DNA of 46,012 nucleotides from Thiomicrorhabdus sp. GTDB taxonomy: Bacteria; Pseudomonadota; Gammaproteobacteria; Thiomicrospirales; Thiomicrospiraceae. Below the pieces are notes generated by a model. It saw only the letters and a list, made by a program, of their open reading frames with translations, was not told the origin of the DNA and ran no database searches. Shown piece after piece: positions 28,418 through 37,268 of this stretch. Location of the stretch: the NCBI GenBank assembly GCA_021648625.1, contig JAKISK010000004.1, positions 1 through 46,012 on the forward strand, given 5' to 3'. The position numbers and the translations under genes were made by a program. How positions within the stretch are numbered: the first letter of the stretch is position 1; the number at the start of each line of letters is the position of its first letter.

Positions 28418-29290
28418 TTAGCTTCTTAATGCCATTTCCTTAATCATTAAATTTGGGGTTATATTCATGATGTCTTCATCCTTCACTCGGGTTATATTGC
28501 AAAAATATATAATATTATTTAGATTTATTGGATAGTAATACCCCCGTTCTATCATATCCATAATTAAAACATCTCTATCTAATCTGAAGAATTTCTTAAC
28601 AATACTAGCATCACTAAATACATGAGTTATTTCTTCATTAATATCAGTATCAATGAATCTTAGTCTAAACTTTTGCCTAAACATTGCTGACCAATCACCA
28701 TTCTTATAATGGCTATAAGCAAGCTCTTCAAATATTTTAATCATTGTCCATTCGTTTGTTTCCAAAGAGGCATAAACACCATTTAATCTTCTACTTTGCT
28801 CGTCAAACCCTTCCCAGTCAGACTTGCATTTATAGCGTAGGTCATGCTCAATTTCATGCCACCCCTCAGAAAAAATAGTTCTTATTTGCAACTCAAATGT
28901 AGAGTCTATTTCAGACTCCTTATCTTCCAATCTCAATATTTTCTTACATTCATCATCTAGTGAATAGACTATGTTGTACCTAAGAGCTTTAAATTCATCA
29001 TTCTTCACTTTATCAATACTTACATCACTCGATCTCTCCGAATATTTCGAAGAAATTATTTTTCTAACTGTGCCAATATCATCATTAAAGTAAAGAACAA
29101 CTCTAATTCCAATCAAGTCTTGAAGTTTTTTTGTTTTTCCATATGCATTATCAGAAGATATTTTTTTTTGTATGGAACAGTCTGTTTTTGCCCTTGAAAA
29201 TATACGAAACATTAAACCAACAGAATTTAATTGAGTTGATATTTTATCTACAATGATTTTTCTTGCTCCCTCCGAATTAATTTTCGACAT
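28418..29290 (-). CDS. RelA/SpoT-domain alarmone synthetase-like protein, candidate effector
   Basis: 290 residues from the ATG at 29290 (AGGA 9 nt upstream); an upstream in-frame ATG at 29329 would lie inside the NACHT gene. Synthetase motifs in order: RAKTDCSIQKK (33-43), LQDLIGIRVVLYF (56-68), FELQIRT (132-138) and WHEIEHDLRYK (144-154), as in small alarmone synthetases and toxSAS enzymes that transfer pyrophosphate from ATP to GTP or tRNA. No HD hydrolase domain precedes it. The C-terminal half (after ~165) is unrecognised. Its ATG follows the NACHT stop by 1 bp, so the two are one operon. Inference: the effector arm of a two-gene defence system. The real acceptor (GDP/GTP, ATP, tRNA) cannot be told. 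Confidence 0.82.
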   Translation of the reverse strand: MSKINSEGARKIIVDKISTQLNSVGLMFRIFSRAKTDCSIQKKISSDNAYGKTKKLQDLIGIRVVLYFNDDIGTVRKIISSKYSERSSDVSIDKVKNDEFKALRYNIVYSLDDECKKILRLEDKESEIDSTFELQIRTIFSEGWHEIEHDLRYKCKSDWEGFDEQSRRLNGVYASLETNEWTMIKIFEELAYSHYKNGDWSAMFRQKFRLRFIDTDINEEITHVFSDASIVKKFFRLDRDVLIMDMIERGYYYPINLNNIIYFCNITRVKDEDIMNITPNLMIKEMALRS

Positions 29291-29291
29291 A

Positions 29292-31436
29292 TTAGTTGTT
29301 CCTACCCAACATTGATTTAATTTCAGCAATTTTATTTTTGTTTATAGCAATAAAATTTGTATCATTAGCATCCTCTAAATAACCGATTTTTTTTAGGTAT
29401 TTAATTGACTTAATGACTTCCTTTTTTGAAAACTGATCCGTCTTAAATAAATTTGATGTGAAATAATGAAGGCTCTTAATTGAGCTTTGCCCTGCAGGCC
29501 ACATTTTACTCAAAATGTAATTCTCGATATTTGGTTCGCTTTTTTCTATATCGACTATGCTTGTTTCTTCAAACTTAGAGACAAAATTATTGTTATCCTT
29601 GCAGTTATAAAATGCTAATTCATTTTCATTGACTTTCTTGAAGGTGCAATCCCAGAAAGTACAATTTAAAAAAGTAACATCTATAAAATTATCAAAATAA
29701 AATTCGCAGTTGGTAAATGTACAATTCTTAATTACGCAATTTTCAATACTTCCATCATAAAATAATTTTTGTTGAGATAAAGACATTGATGTAATTTCTG
29801 AACCATTATATGCAATATCTTTAATCTCCCCTGTTAGAAGCCCCTCAAATTTCATTCTTATTGAGGAATCTAAAAATTCAGCCATTGGAGTCAATTTATC
29901 CCAAAGACTTAATCTATTATTTTCATCTCTTGGAACATAAGAAAGTACCGCAGGCTCAATAAACCTCTCATCACTCGCCATCCATTCTCCATCGTACTCG
30001 AGTATACTATTTGCGATGTAGTTACCAAAAACAAATTCATTGACAAATTGAATATTGTTGTCTTCTTGATGACTTCTATCAAAAAATGCATGGTTAGACA
30101 ATGTTGTTGCTAACTTGTCTATTGTCGGTTTATCAACGGGAGAATATAAGGCTCTAACCTCATTCAGTATGTATCCAGCCTTTTCTTTTATTGTATTAAT
30201 TATTTTCTCTTTAGAATCGGATGTGTAATTATGCTCACACATATCACTAGCAACTAAAGTTAGCAATTTAGCTTGCTGACTTGCATTCATCCTTAAATCT
30301 TGCCTATCCATTTCACGCTCAAGCATTGACAAAAAATATCGTTCTACAATTAAAGACGGTTTACCACACAACTCAGCAAAGTATTCATCATTCACGAATC
30401 TAAGAAAGCTCAACAATACTGGGTTTGCAAAATTATTAATTTTAACAGTGGTTTTATTTAATTTTTCTAATCTCGATACAGGTATCCAATCATTTATTTC
30501 GGGTTCGCTGAGTCTATATCTGTTAACTGTAAATTGATTCTTATATCTTTCAATCCATTCATTAAACAATTCTCCATCAAAAATAGCTGAACGCCTTGAG
30601 GTTAAAATAATTTTTGCATTCTCTGTCAGTAACTCACTTATTGTTTCAAGCATGGGCTCTGCATTTTCAAAACCATCATCTTCATCACTTTCATCGTTTG
30701 AACTGCTATCATGAAGCAGTTCGTCGAAGCCATCTAAAATAATTGCAATACGACCCTTTTTAACCTCATTGATTACAACATTTGAATTTACGGCATTAAA
30801 TGACTTGTCAACTTCTCTAACAAATATATGACTAAATACTCTAGCCTGCCTATCACGAGAGAATTCAGTAAAAAATGGTATTGGATGCTTATTTTGATCT
30901 TCTACAAGATGATTTATAATTTCATACGATGTACATGTTTTACCAAACCCCGCTGGTGCTTCAATAATTGATAATTGGGGGCCTTTTTGATTCAGCGAAC
31001 TACATATATCACTTATAAGACTTTCGCTATTTGTGCTGTTATTTTTTAAGTAAGGTACGTCGATGTAGGTGTATGAGTCTGCTTCTTTTGGTAGTATGCT
31101 GAGTATGCGTTTGCAATGGTTCTTATATTCAGATTTAATCTTTTTCTTCCAGTCATCAACGTTGAAAAAACCTCGGAATAAAGTTTCATCAATCTCACTA
31201 ACTGATTTATAAAATGATTTTTTTGTTGAAAAGCCTAAATTTTCGAGGTCTTGAGCAGAAGACTCCATTTCTATTTCAACTCGTTTTTTATCCTCTATTA
31301 GTAACGAGACTAATTCCGCATTATGAAAAAAGCCAGATTTAAATGTAAACGCTAAGTAATCATTGTTCGATGCTTGTTTCCTATATTCAAATCCATAATT
31401 TTCATAAAGATCAATTATTTTTTCTTTCATTTCCAT
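29292..31436 (-). CDS. NACHT/STAND NTPase with pentapeptide-like C-terminus, candidate sensor
   Basis: 714 residues from the ATG at 31436 (AAGG 8 nt upstream). Residues 1-120 are an unrecognised N-terminal domain (YENYGFEYRKQ, NDYLAFTFKSGFFHNAE). The NTPase has Walker A EAPAGFGKTCTS near 159-170 and the NACHT-type Walker B IAIILDGFDELL at 230-241, then IILTSRRSAIF (sensor 1) and a helical winged region. Around residues 555-640 runs a pentapeptide-like stack (CVIKNCTFTNCEFYFDNF, FLNCTFWDCTF), likely a right-handed beta-helix, where STAND proteins normally carry the ligand-sensing part. Bacterial NACHT proteins are known anti-phage sensors. The gene is distinctly AT-rich compared with its neighbours, implying transfer. 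A MITE end lies 26 bp upstream of the start. Confidence 0.83.
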   Translation of the reverse strand: MEMKEKIIDLYENYGFEYRKQASNNDYLAFTFKSGFFHNAELVSLLIEDKKRVEIEMESSAQDLENLGFSTKKSFYKSVSEIDETLFRGFFNVDDWKKKIKSEYKNHCKRILSILPKEADSYTYIDVPYLKNNSTNSESLISDICSSLNQKGPQLSIIEAPAGFGKTCTSYEIINHLVEDQNKHPIPFFTEFSRDRQARVFSHIFVREVDKSFNAVNSNVVINEVKKGRIAIILDGFDELLHDSSSNDESDEDDGFENAEPMLETISELLTENAKIILTSRRSAIFDGELFNEWIERYKNQFTVNRYRLSEPEINDWIPVSRLEKLNKTTVKINNFANPVLLSFLRFVNDEYFAELCGKPSLIVERYFLSMLEREMDRQDLRMNASQQAKLLTLVASDMCEHNYTSDSKEKIINTIKEKAGYILNEVRALYSPVDKPTIDKLATTLSNHAFFDRSHQEDNNIQFVNEFVFGNYIANSILEYDGEWMASDERFIEPAVLSYVPRDENNRLSLWDKLTPMAEFLDSSIRMKFEGLLTGEIKDIAYNGSEITSMSLSQQKLFYDGSIENCVIKNCTFTNCEFYFDNFIDVTFLNCTFWDCTFKKVNENELAFYNCKDNNNFVSKFEETSIVDIEKSEPNIENYILSKMWPAGQSSIKSLHYFTSNLFKTDQFSKKEVIKSIKYLKKIGYLEDANDTNFIAINKNKIAEIKSMLGRNN

Positions 31437-31462
31437 ATTATTCGCCTTACAAAATATAATTG

Positions 31463-31565
31463 GAGACCTTTGCACGAAAGGATGCGCGGATGAAAAAGTG
31501 ATAAAATCTGCCTGATTGAGATTGAAATCGCAGGAAATAGTTAGCTATTCGCAAGGTTTTCAACG
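31463..31565 (-). mobile_element. Truncated MITE copy upstream of the NACHT gene
   Basis: On the minus strand this runs from CGTTGAAAACCTTGCGAATAG to CCTTTCGTGCAAAGGTCTC and matches 40735-40826, sharing the terminal GTGCAAAGGTCTC, the ATTTTATCACTTTTT block and the central hairpin AATAGCTAACTATT. The other terminal repeat is missing: similarity stops at 31565. The GAGACCTTTGCA type of end is reminiscent of IS5-group insertion sequences. The intact end points at the NACHT start codon. Confidence 0.75.
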
Positions 31566-31592
31566 CCTAAATGACTATTTTCAAGAGTGAGC

Positions 31593-31630
31593 GAACTCAT
31601 TTTTTCTTCCCTCCCCCTCTTCCTTAATTA
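31593..31630. repeat. Right copy of imperfect repeat flanking the NACHT cassette
   Basis: GAACTCATTTTTTCTTCC and a C-rich tract next to TTAATTAA at the aroA stop. On the minus strand it reads a G-rich leader, then ATGAGTTC, identical to the start of cmk (ATG AGT TC), followed by sequence unrelated to cmk. It looks like the old aroA-cmk junction, left behind when the cassette came in. Confidence 0.5.
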
Positions 31631-32962
31631 AAAGACTTCAACCTGCATCCCAACTTGATTAATTAACTCAATAAAAGTAGGAAAAGAGGTGTTTACATTG
31701 GCACAATCATCAATCACAATTTCAGACACGGCGTTTAACCCTGCAATGGTCATCGCCATAGAAATACGGTGATCGTGATGACTTTGAATGTCCGTGGTTT
31801 GAGGCGTTTGTTTGCCGCCATTAATGACCATTCCATCCTCTGTTGGTGTGGCATCAACGCCCACCGCTTGCAGTGCATCGGCCATGACTTGAATTCGGTC
31901 AGACTCTTTAACGCGTAACTCTTCAGCACCCGTTAATACCGTTTGCCCTTCAGCGGTGGCCGCCACCACAAATAAAACGGGAAACTCATCAATGGCCAAT
32001 GCCACCAACGCTTCAGGAATATGAATGCCTTTTAATGGCGCATATTTAACGTGAATATCCGCAACCGGCTCACCACCCACCTCATGAAATTTTTCAAGCT
32101 GAATATTTGCGCCCATCAATTTAAGAATGTCAATAATACCCACCCGTGTTGGATTCATTCCAACATGCTCTACCACCAAGTCGGATCCTTTAGAAACCGT
32201 TGCCGCGGCAATAAAAAAAGCGGCGGAAGAGATGTCCGAAGGGACGTCAATGTGACGTGCGGTTAATTTTCCTCCCCCCTTCAGGCTGGCTTTCATTCGC
32301 TGATCGTCTAATTTTTCAGACGTTACGGGGTAACCAAAGCCATTTAACATACGTTCAGTATGGTCGCGTGTTGGTGCTGGTTCTAAGGCGCTGGTGAACC
32401 CTTCTGCATACAGTCCCGCAAGCAATACGCAAGACTTTACTTGTGCGCTCGCCATGGGCAAAACATAGTCAATTCCCTTAAGCGAATTTTCACCCGTTCC
32501 TGTAATTCTTAAAGGAGGCATACCTCCCTCTGCGGTTTCAATTTGGGCACCCATTAAACGCAAAGGATCGGTCACGCGCTTCATTGGTCTTTTGGACAAT
32601 GAAGCATCGCCAATCAGCTCACAGTCAAAGTCTTGACCGGCTAAAATACCCGCCATCAAACGCATGGCCGTACCGGAGTTTCCCATATCAAGTGGCGTAT
32701 TTGGCTTTTTAAGTCCCTTTAACCCAACGCCTTTTATGGTGACGTTACCATTATCAGGCTCCTCAATTTCAACGCCCATTTCTTGAAACGCTTTTAAAGT
32801 GGCTAAACTGTCATCGCCCTCTAAAAAACCGGTGACGGTTGTGATGCCTTCGGCAATGGCGCCCAGCATAATGCTTCGGTGAGAAATAGACTTATCCCCT
32901 GGTACACGAATGCGCCCTTTAATGGATCCGCCTGGTTGAACTTTAAATTTTACATTTGACAT
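31628..32962 (-). CDS. aroA: 3-phosphoshikimate 1-carboxyvinyltransferase (EPSP synthase)
   Basis: Sixth step of the shikimate pathway. 444 residues. RVPGDKSISHRSIMLGAIA, LDMGNSGTAMRLMAG, RPMKRVTDPLRLMGA, and LRVKESDRIQVMADAL with SHHDHRISMAM are EPSP synthase hallmarks. The variant with SAQVKSC in the middle is present. Fifth gene of the serC-pheA-hisC-tyrA-aroA run, 13 bp after tyrA. Confidence 0.97.
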   Translation of the reverse strand: MSNVKFKVQPGGSIKGRIRVPGDKSISHRSIMLGAIAEGITTVTGFLEGDDSLATLKAFQEMGVEIEEPDNGNVTIKGVGLKGLKKPNTPLDMGNSGTAMRLMAGILAGQDFDCELIGDASLSKRPMKRVTDPLRLMGAQIETAEGGMPPLRITGTGENSLKGIDYVLPMASAQVKSCVLLAGLYAEGFTSALEPAPTRDHTERMLNGFGYPVTSEKLDDQRMKASLKGGGKLTARHIDVPSDISSAAFFIAAATVSKGSDLVVEHVGMNPTRVGIIDILKLMGANIQLEKFHEVGGEPVADIHVKYAPLKGIHIPEALVALAIDEFPVLFVVAATAEGQTVLTGAEELRVKESDRIQVMADALQAVGVDATPTEDGMVINGGKQTPQTTDIQSHHDHRISMAMTIAGLNAVSEIVIDDCANVNTSFPTFIELINQVGMQVEVF

Positions 32963-32975
32963 AATTTTTTCTTTT

Positions 32976-33863
32976 TTATTTAATATGTTTATCTCTGGCC
33001 TGCTTAGCGTCTACAAACAGCTTTTGCAACGCCTCACCATCCTGGTTTTCAACCATTTTGGTTAATGTGGTAATTTTGGATTGATACTGCTTTAACCACT
33101 TAACAATGGCGGTAGAATTTTCGACTGAAATATCTCGCCACATGACGGCATCGCTGGACGCGATACGCGTAAAATCCCGAAACCCTCCCGCCGTATAAGG
33201 AAACACATTGCCAAGCTCTTGGTGCTCATTGAGCATATCCACCAATGAAAATGCCAATAGGTGAGGCAGGTGACTGGTTGCCGCAAAAATTTCATCGTGC
33301 TGCTGTGCCGACATAGATTCAACATTTGCGCCCAAGGCATGCCAAAGTTGCGTTACCAATGCCACCGCATCGACATCGGTTTGTTCCGTGGGCGTTAAAA
33401 TAACTCGATGATCCACAAATAGTTCAGCATCCACTGCGTCAACGCCACTTTTCTCTTTACCAGCAATGGGGTGTCCTGGCACAAAGCGAGCGGGGAGCGT
33501 TCCAAATGCCGACTGAGCCGCCGCAATCACACTGCTTTTCGCACTGCCTGCATCTGTGATAATGACACCCTTTTTTAAATAAGGCTTCATTTCTTCCATA
33601 ATACTTTTCATAACCCCTAAAGGGACGGAAAGCATAATTAAATCACTGTCTTGCACGGCTTTTTGAAGATCAGTACTGTATTGATCAATCACACCTAACG
33701 CAACGGCTTTTTTAAGATTGGATTCGTTATGGCCAAACCCAAAAATCGTTTTAGACACCCCCTTCTCTTTAAGCCCTTTGGCAAACGAACCACCAATGAG
33801 GCCAACGCCAATAATTGTTATTTTTGATAGCGTTGGAATAGAGACCGTTTTCATATTAGTCAT
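32976..33863 (-). CDS. tyrA: Prephenate dehydrogenase
   Basis: NAD-dependent step toward tyrosine. 295 residues, monofunctional. KITIIGVGLIGGSFAKGLKE is the NAD-binding fold; DAGSAKSSVI, RFVPGHPIAGKEKSG and SHLPHLLAFSLV carry the substrate-binding His and Arg. It overlaps the hisC stop by 4 bp (ATGA) and precedes aroA. The start at 33863 begins MTNMKTVS; a later ATG three codons on is possible. Confidence 0.95.
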   Translation of the reverse strand: MTNMKTVSIPTLSKITIIGVGLIGGSFAKGLKEKGVSKTIFGFGHNESNLKKAVALGVIDQYSTDLQKAVQDSDLIMLSVPLGVMKSIMEEMKPYLKKGVIITDAGSAKSSVIAAAQSAFGTLPARFVPGHPIAGKEKSGVDAVDAELFVDHRVILTPTEQTDVDAVALVTQLWHALGANVESMSAQQHDEIFAATSHLPHLLAFSLVDMLNEHQELGNVFPYTAGGFRDFTRIASSDAVMWRDISVENSTAIVKWLKQYQSKITTLTKMVENQDGEALQKLFVDAKQARDKHIK

Positions 33864-34984
33864 TTATTTAAAACTAACTTTAAGGCATCAATAAAGTGCT
33901 GGTTTTCAACTTGAGTTCCAATGGAAACACGCAAAAACTGTGGCAATTTATAATTAACTAAAGGTCGAACAATAACCCCCTCCTCTAAAAGTTTTTGGTT
34001 AACTTCAAGCGCATCACTCCCTAAGTAAATGCAAACAAAATTACCAGACGAAGGGATATAAGAAATGTTTAACGCACTCAGCCCCTCCGTTAACTGCCGC
34101 ATACCTTGCTCATTCAATGAAATACTTTTTGCAAGAAATGAAGTGTCTAGTAACGCCGTGCAAGCCGCAACTTGCGCTAAAGAATTTACATTAAAAGGAT
34201 TGCTTAATTTATTGATATATTCAATTATTTCATCGCACCCCAATAAATACCCTATCCTTAATGCAGCCAAACCATAAACTTTAGAGAAGGTTCTCGAAAC
34301 CAATAAATTCGGGTATTGCTTAAGGTAATCACAGCCATCAGGGTAATCGCCATCAACATCAAACGATTTTGCATACTCTAAATACGCTTCATCCAACACA
34401 ACAATCACGTGTTTAGGTACTTGAGAGATAAAGCTTTCCCATTGCGATTGGTTAAACCGTGTACCCGTTGGATTATTGGGGTTTGCAATATAAATTAATT
34501 TTGTTTTGGGTGTAATTGCAGCCAACATTGCATTTAAATCATGCCCCCAATCAACCGCAGGCACTTCTATTCCTGTCGCGCCCACCACTTGCGCAGAAAT
34601 GGGATACACCGCAAACGCGTATTGCGAATAAATGATTTCATCGCCCTTGCCTGCAAACACGCGAGCCACCAACTCTAACAACTCGTTTGAACCGTTGCCG
34701 ATTGCAATTTGAGAGGTCGTAACGTCTAATAATTTCGCTAAAATAATTTTAAGTTCAAATGCACTGCCATCTGGATAACGTGAGGTATCTTTTAACGCCT
34801 TTTGAACCGCCATAAGCACCTTATGACTAATGCCCAAAGGGTTCTCATTAGACGCCAGTTTTGAAATATAGTTTAACCCCAACTCTCTTTGCAGCTCACT
34901 CACGGGCTTACCAGGAATATAGGGGTGAACATCTAATATTTGAGGCTGAACTTGATCGCAAAAGCGTTGAGTAGATTCGGTCAT
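33860..34984 (-). CDS. hisC: Histidinol-phosphate aminotransferase (aromatic-cluster HisC)
   Basis: 374 residues, class I/II PLP aminotransferase. IYIANPNNPTGTRF, VLDEAYLEYA and the PLP lysine in VSRTFSKVYGLAALRIGYLLG identify HisC. Located inside the pheA-tyrA-aroA cluster, such copies often also transaminate aromatic keto acids, so a role in tyrosine/phenylalanine synthesis is likely besides histidine. 21 bp after pheA and 4-bp overlap with tyrA. Confidence 0.93.
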   Translation of the reverse strand: MTESTQRFCDQVQPQILDVHPYIPGKPVSELQRELGLNYISKLASNENPLGISHKVLMAVQKALKDTSRYPDGSAFELKIILAKLLDVTTSQIAIGNGSNELLELVARVFAGKGDEIIYSQYAFAVYPISAQVVGATGIEVPAVDWGHDLNAMLAAITPKTKLIYIANPNNPTGTRFNQSQWESFISQVPKHVIVVLDEAYLEYAKSFDVDGDYPDGCDYLKQYPNLLVSRTFSKVYGLAALRIGYLLGCDEIIEYINKLSNPFNVNSLAQVAACTALLDTSFLAKSISLNEQGMRQLTEGLSALNISYIPSSGNFVCIYLGSDALEVNQKLLEEGVIVRPLVNYKLPQFLRVSIGTQVENQHFIDALKLVLNK

Positions 34985-35005
34985 GCTTGGCTTCTGTTTG
35001 TCTTA

Positions 35006-36097
35006 TTAAAGAGGGGAAGTGGGAAAAGAACCCAGTAACTTAAAAAACATGGCTTTCTCCGCCACCTCTTTTAAGGCTTGAGTCACATTGTCATCTGATT
35101 GATGGCCTAACACGTCAATAAAGAAAAGATAGTCCCACGTTTTATCTTCTGACGGACGAGAAATAATGCGCGTCATATTAATTTTTCGTTGACTAAAACA
35201 GGTCAAAATTTCCAATAAGGCACCCGAATGGTTCTTAATCGAAACCACCATCGCCGTTTTATCTTCGCCGCTGCCTTGCGTGTCTTCTTTGCCTAACACC
35301 CAAAACTTAGTGGTGTTATCGGCTTGGTCTTCAATATTGGACTCTAAAATTGTCAATTCATACAACTGTGCCGCTTGCTCAGAGGCGATGGCGGCGATGG
35401 ATGGGTCACTTTGTGCTTGTTTGGCCGCTAAGGCGTTTGATGCCACCGCCTCCACCTCAATCCAAGGCAAATTATTTTTAAGCCACTGTTCACATTGACC
35501 CAGTGCTTGCGTATGCGCCACTACCTTTTTAAGGCTTTCAACCGAGGGTGATTTAGACAGTAAACAGTGATGAATTGCTAGATCCACCTCTCCTGAAATT
35601 TTTAGCTTGGTTTTAAGCAGAGCATTTTGAGTGGTTTTCACCACCCCTTCAGAAGAGTTTTCAACAGGCACAATGCCATAATGTGCGCCGCCTTTTTCAA
35701 CCAATTCAAACACCGCTTCAATGGTTGAAACCGCAACGGGGTGTGCCGATGAACCAAACTGCTTAATAACACTCGCATGAGAGTAACTGCCCTCAGGCCC
35801 TAGATAAGCAACCGTTGTAGGTTGCTCTAACGCCAAACACGCCGACATAATTTCTCGAAACAGTTTTGCCATCTCTTCGTCAGGCAACAAACTGTCATTA
35901 CGCGCTTTCACCGCTCTTAATACTTGGGCTTCACGTTCTGGGCGATAAAAAACCGCATCCACCGTGCCGCCCTTCGTTTTGATGTCTGCCACTTTTTGAG
36001 CACACTGTGCGCGTTGACCAATCAAATCTTGAATTTGAGCATCAATGACATCAATATCGTTTCGAATTTGTATTAATTGCGCTTGTTCTGTGGTCAT
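35006..36097 (-). CDS. pheA: Chorismate mutase/prephenate dehydratase (P-protein)
   Basis: 363 residues, fused. The AroQ chorismate mutase domain is residues 1-90 (IRNDIDVIDAQIQDLIGQRA, FYRPEREAQVLR); prephenate dehydratase follows (VAYLGPEGSYSHAS to NTTKFWVLG), and a C-terminal ACT domain (AMVVSIKNHSGALLEILTCF, IISRPSEDKTWDYLFFID) gives phenylalanine feedback. The ESRP motif reads ISRP. Branch-point enzyme of phenylalanine synthesis, in the serC-pheA-hisC-tyrA order. Confidence 0.97.
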   Translation of the reverse strand: MTTEQAQLIQIRNDIDVIDAQIQDLIGQRAQCAQKVADIKTKGGTVDAVFYRPEREAQVLRAVKARNDSLLPDEEMAKLFREIMSACLALEQPTTVAYLGPEGSYSHASVIKQFGSSAHPVAVSTIEAVFELVEKGGAHYGIVPVENSSEGVVKTTQNALLKTKLKISGEVDLAIHHCLLSKSPSVESLKKVVAHTQALGQCEQWLKNNLPWIEVEAVASNALAAKQAQSDPSIAAIASEQAAQLYELTILESNIEDQADNTTKFWVLGKEDTQGSGEDKTAMVVSIKNHSGALLEILTCFSQRKINMTRIISRPSEDKTWDYLFFIDVLGHQSDDNVTQALKEVAEKAMFFKLLGSFPTSPL

Positions 36098-36163
36098 TCA
36101 ATAGCCTGTTTTCATCCAATCATAAAAAATAGGGAGGGGGGGGATAAAATTTTAAACACATTT

Positions 36164-37267
36164 TTACAATGTGTTTACGTGTCGCCCTGCAAAGTCCGTT
36201 AAAAACGTAATTAAAGCATCCACACCCTCTTCTGGCATCGCATTATAAATACTCGCTCGCATCCCGCCAAAAGCTTTATGTCCTTTTAAACTTAACAATT
36301 CTGCTTTTTGAGAGGTTTCTAAGAACGCTGCATCTAACGCATTGTTCTTTAAGAAAAACGTTACATTCATCCACGAGCGTTGTTCGGCGGCGATGCTATT
36401 ATGGTAAAAAGAGGATTGGTCAATATAATCATAAAGCTTTTGAGCTTTACGCTGATTTACTTTCGCTATGCTGGCCACCCCCCCCGTTGTTTTTAACCAA
36501 TCAAACACCAGCCCCGCCAAGTACCAAGAGTAGGTAGCGGGTGTATTAAACATGGACTCATTGTCCGCATAGGTTTTCCAATTTAATAACGAAGGCGTGA
36601 TATCACGCGCTTGGCCAATTAAATCTTCTCGAATAACCATTATGGCCAACCCCGCAGGCCCAATATTTTTTTGAGCACCCGCATAAATAATGCCATAACG
36701 ACTCACGTCAATGGGGCGAGAGAGAATGTCAGACGACATGTCTGCAATCACAGGTTTTCCTTGTGCAAAAACATGCTCCAAATGCGCTTCTTGAAACGCC
36801 AAGCCCGTAATGGTTTCATTGGAACATAAATGAATATACTTTGCTTTAGGGTTAAATTTCCACGTTGAAACATCAGGAATTTCAGTTGGATTCGCTTCAT
36901 CTCCTCCCGAGACAATATTAACATTCACATAACGAGACGCTTCTTTAATGGCTTTGGCCGACCAAACGCCCGTATCAAAATAATCAACGATCTCATTCGG
37001 TTGAGTTAAATTAAGTGGAATGCCCGAAAATTGCATGGAAGCACCGCCATGTAAAAACAGCACTTTATAGTTATCGGGAATTTGCATTACCTCGCGCAAA
37101 TCTGCTTCGGCTTGATGCGCCACCGACATATACTCTTTGCTTCGGTGGCTCATCTCCATCACAGACATGCCCGTGTTATTCCAATTTAAAAACTCTTTTT
37201 CTGCTTTTTGCATGACCGCTTCAGGTAACATTGCCGGCCCTGCACTAAAATTAAACGCTCTTGCCAT
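36164..37267 (-). CDS. serC: Phosphoserine aminotransferase
   Basis: 367 residues, PLP enzyme for serine and pyridoxal synthesis. FNFSAGPAMLPEAVMQKAE at the start, EMSHRSKEYM, and the PLP lysine in YAGAQKNIGPAGLAI. It starts 1 bp after the gyrA stop and is 66 bp before pheA. The coding region has a G8 run (36478-36485, Thr-Gly-Gly-Val), and the gap to pheA a G9 run (36136-36144). Confidence 0.97.
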   Translation of the reverse strand: MARAFNFSAGPAMLPEAVMQKAEKEFLNWNNTGMSVMEMSHRSKEYMSVAHQAEADLREVMQIPDNYKVLFLHGGASMQFSGIPLNLTQPNEIVDYFDTGVWSAKAIKEASRYVNVNIVSGGDEANPTEIPDVSTWKFNPKAKYIHLCSNETITGLAFQEAHLEHVFAQGKPVIADMSSDILSRPIDVSRYGIIYAGAQKNIGPAGLAIMVIREDLIGQARDITPSLLNWKTYADNESMFNTPATYSWYLAGLVFDWLKTTGGVASIAKVNQRKAQKLYDYIDQSSFYHNSIAAEQRSWMNVTFFLKNNALDAAFLETSQKAELLSLKGHKAFGGMRASIYNAMPEEGVDALITFLTDFAGRHVNTL

Positions 37268-37268
37268 G

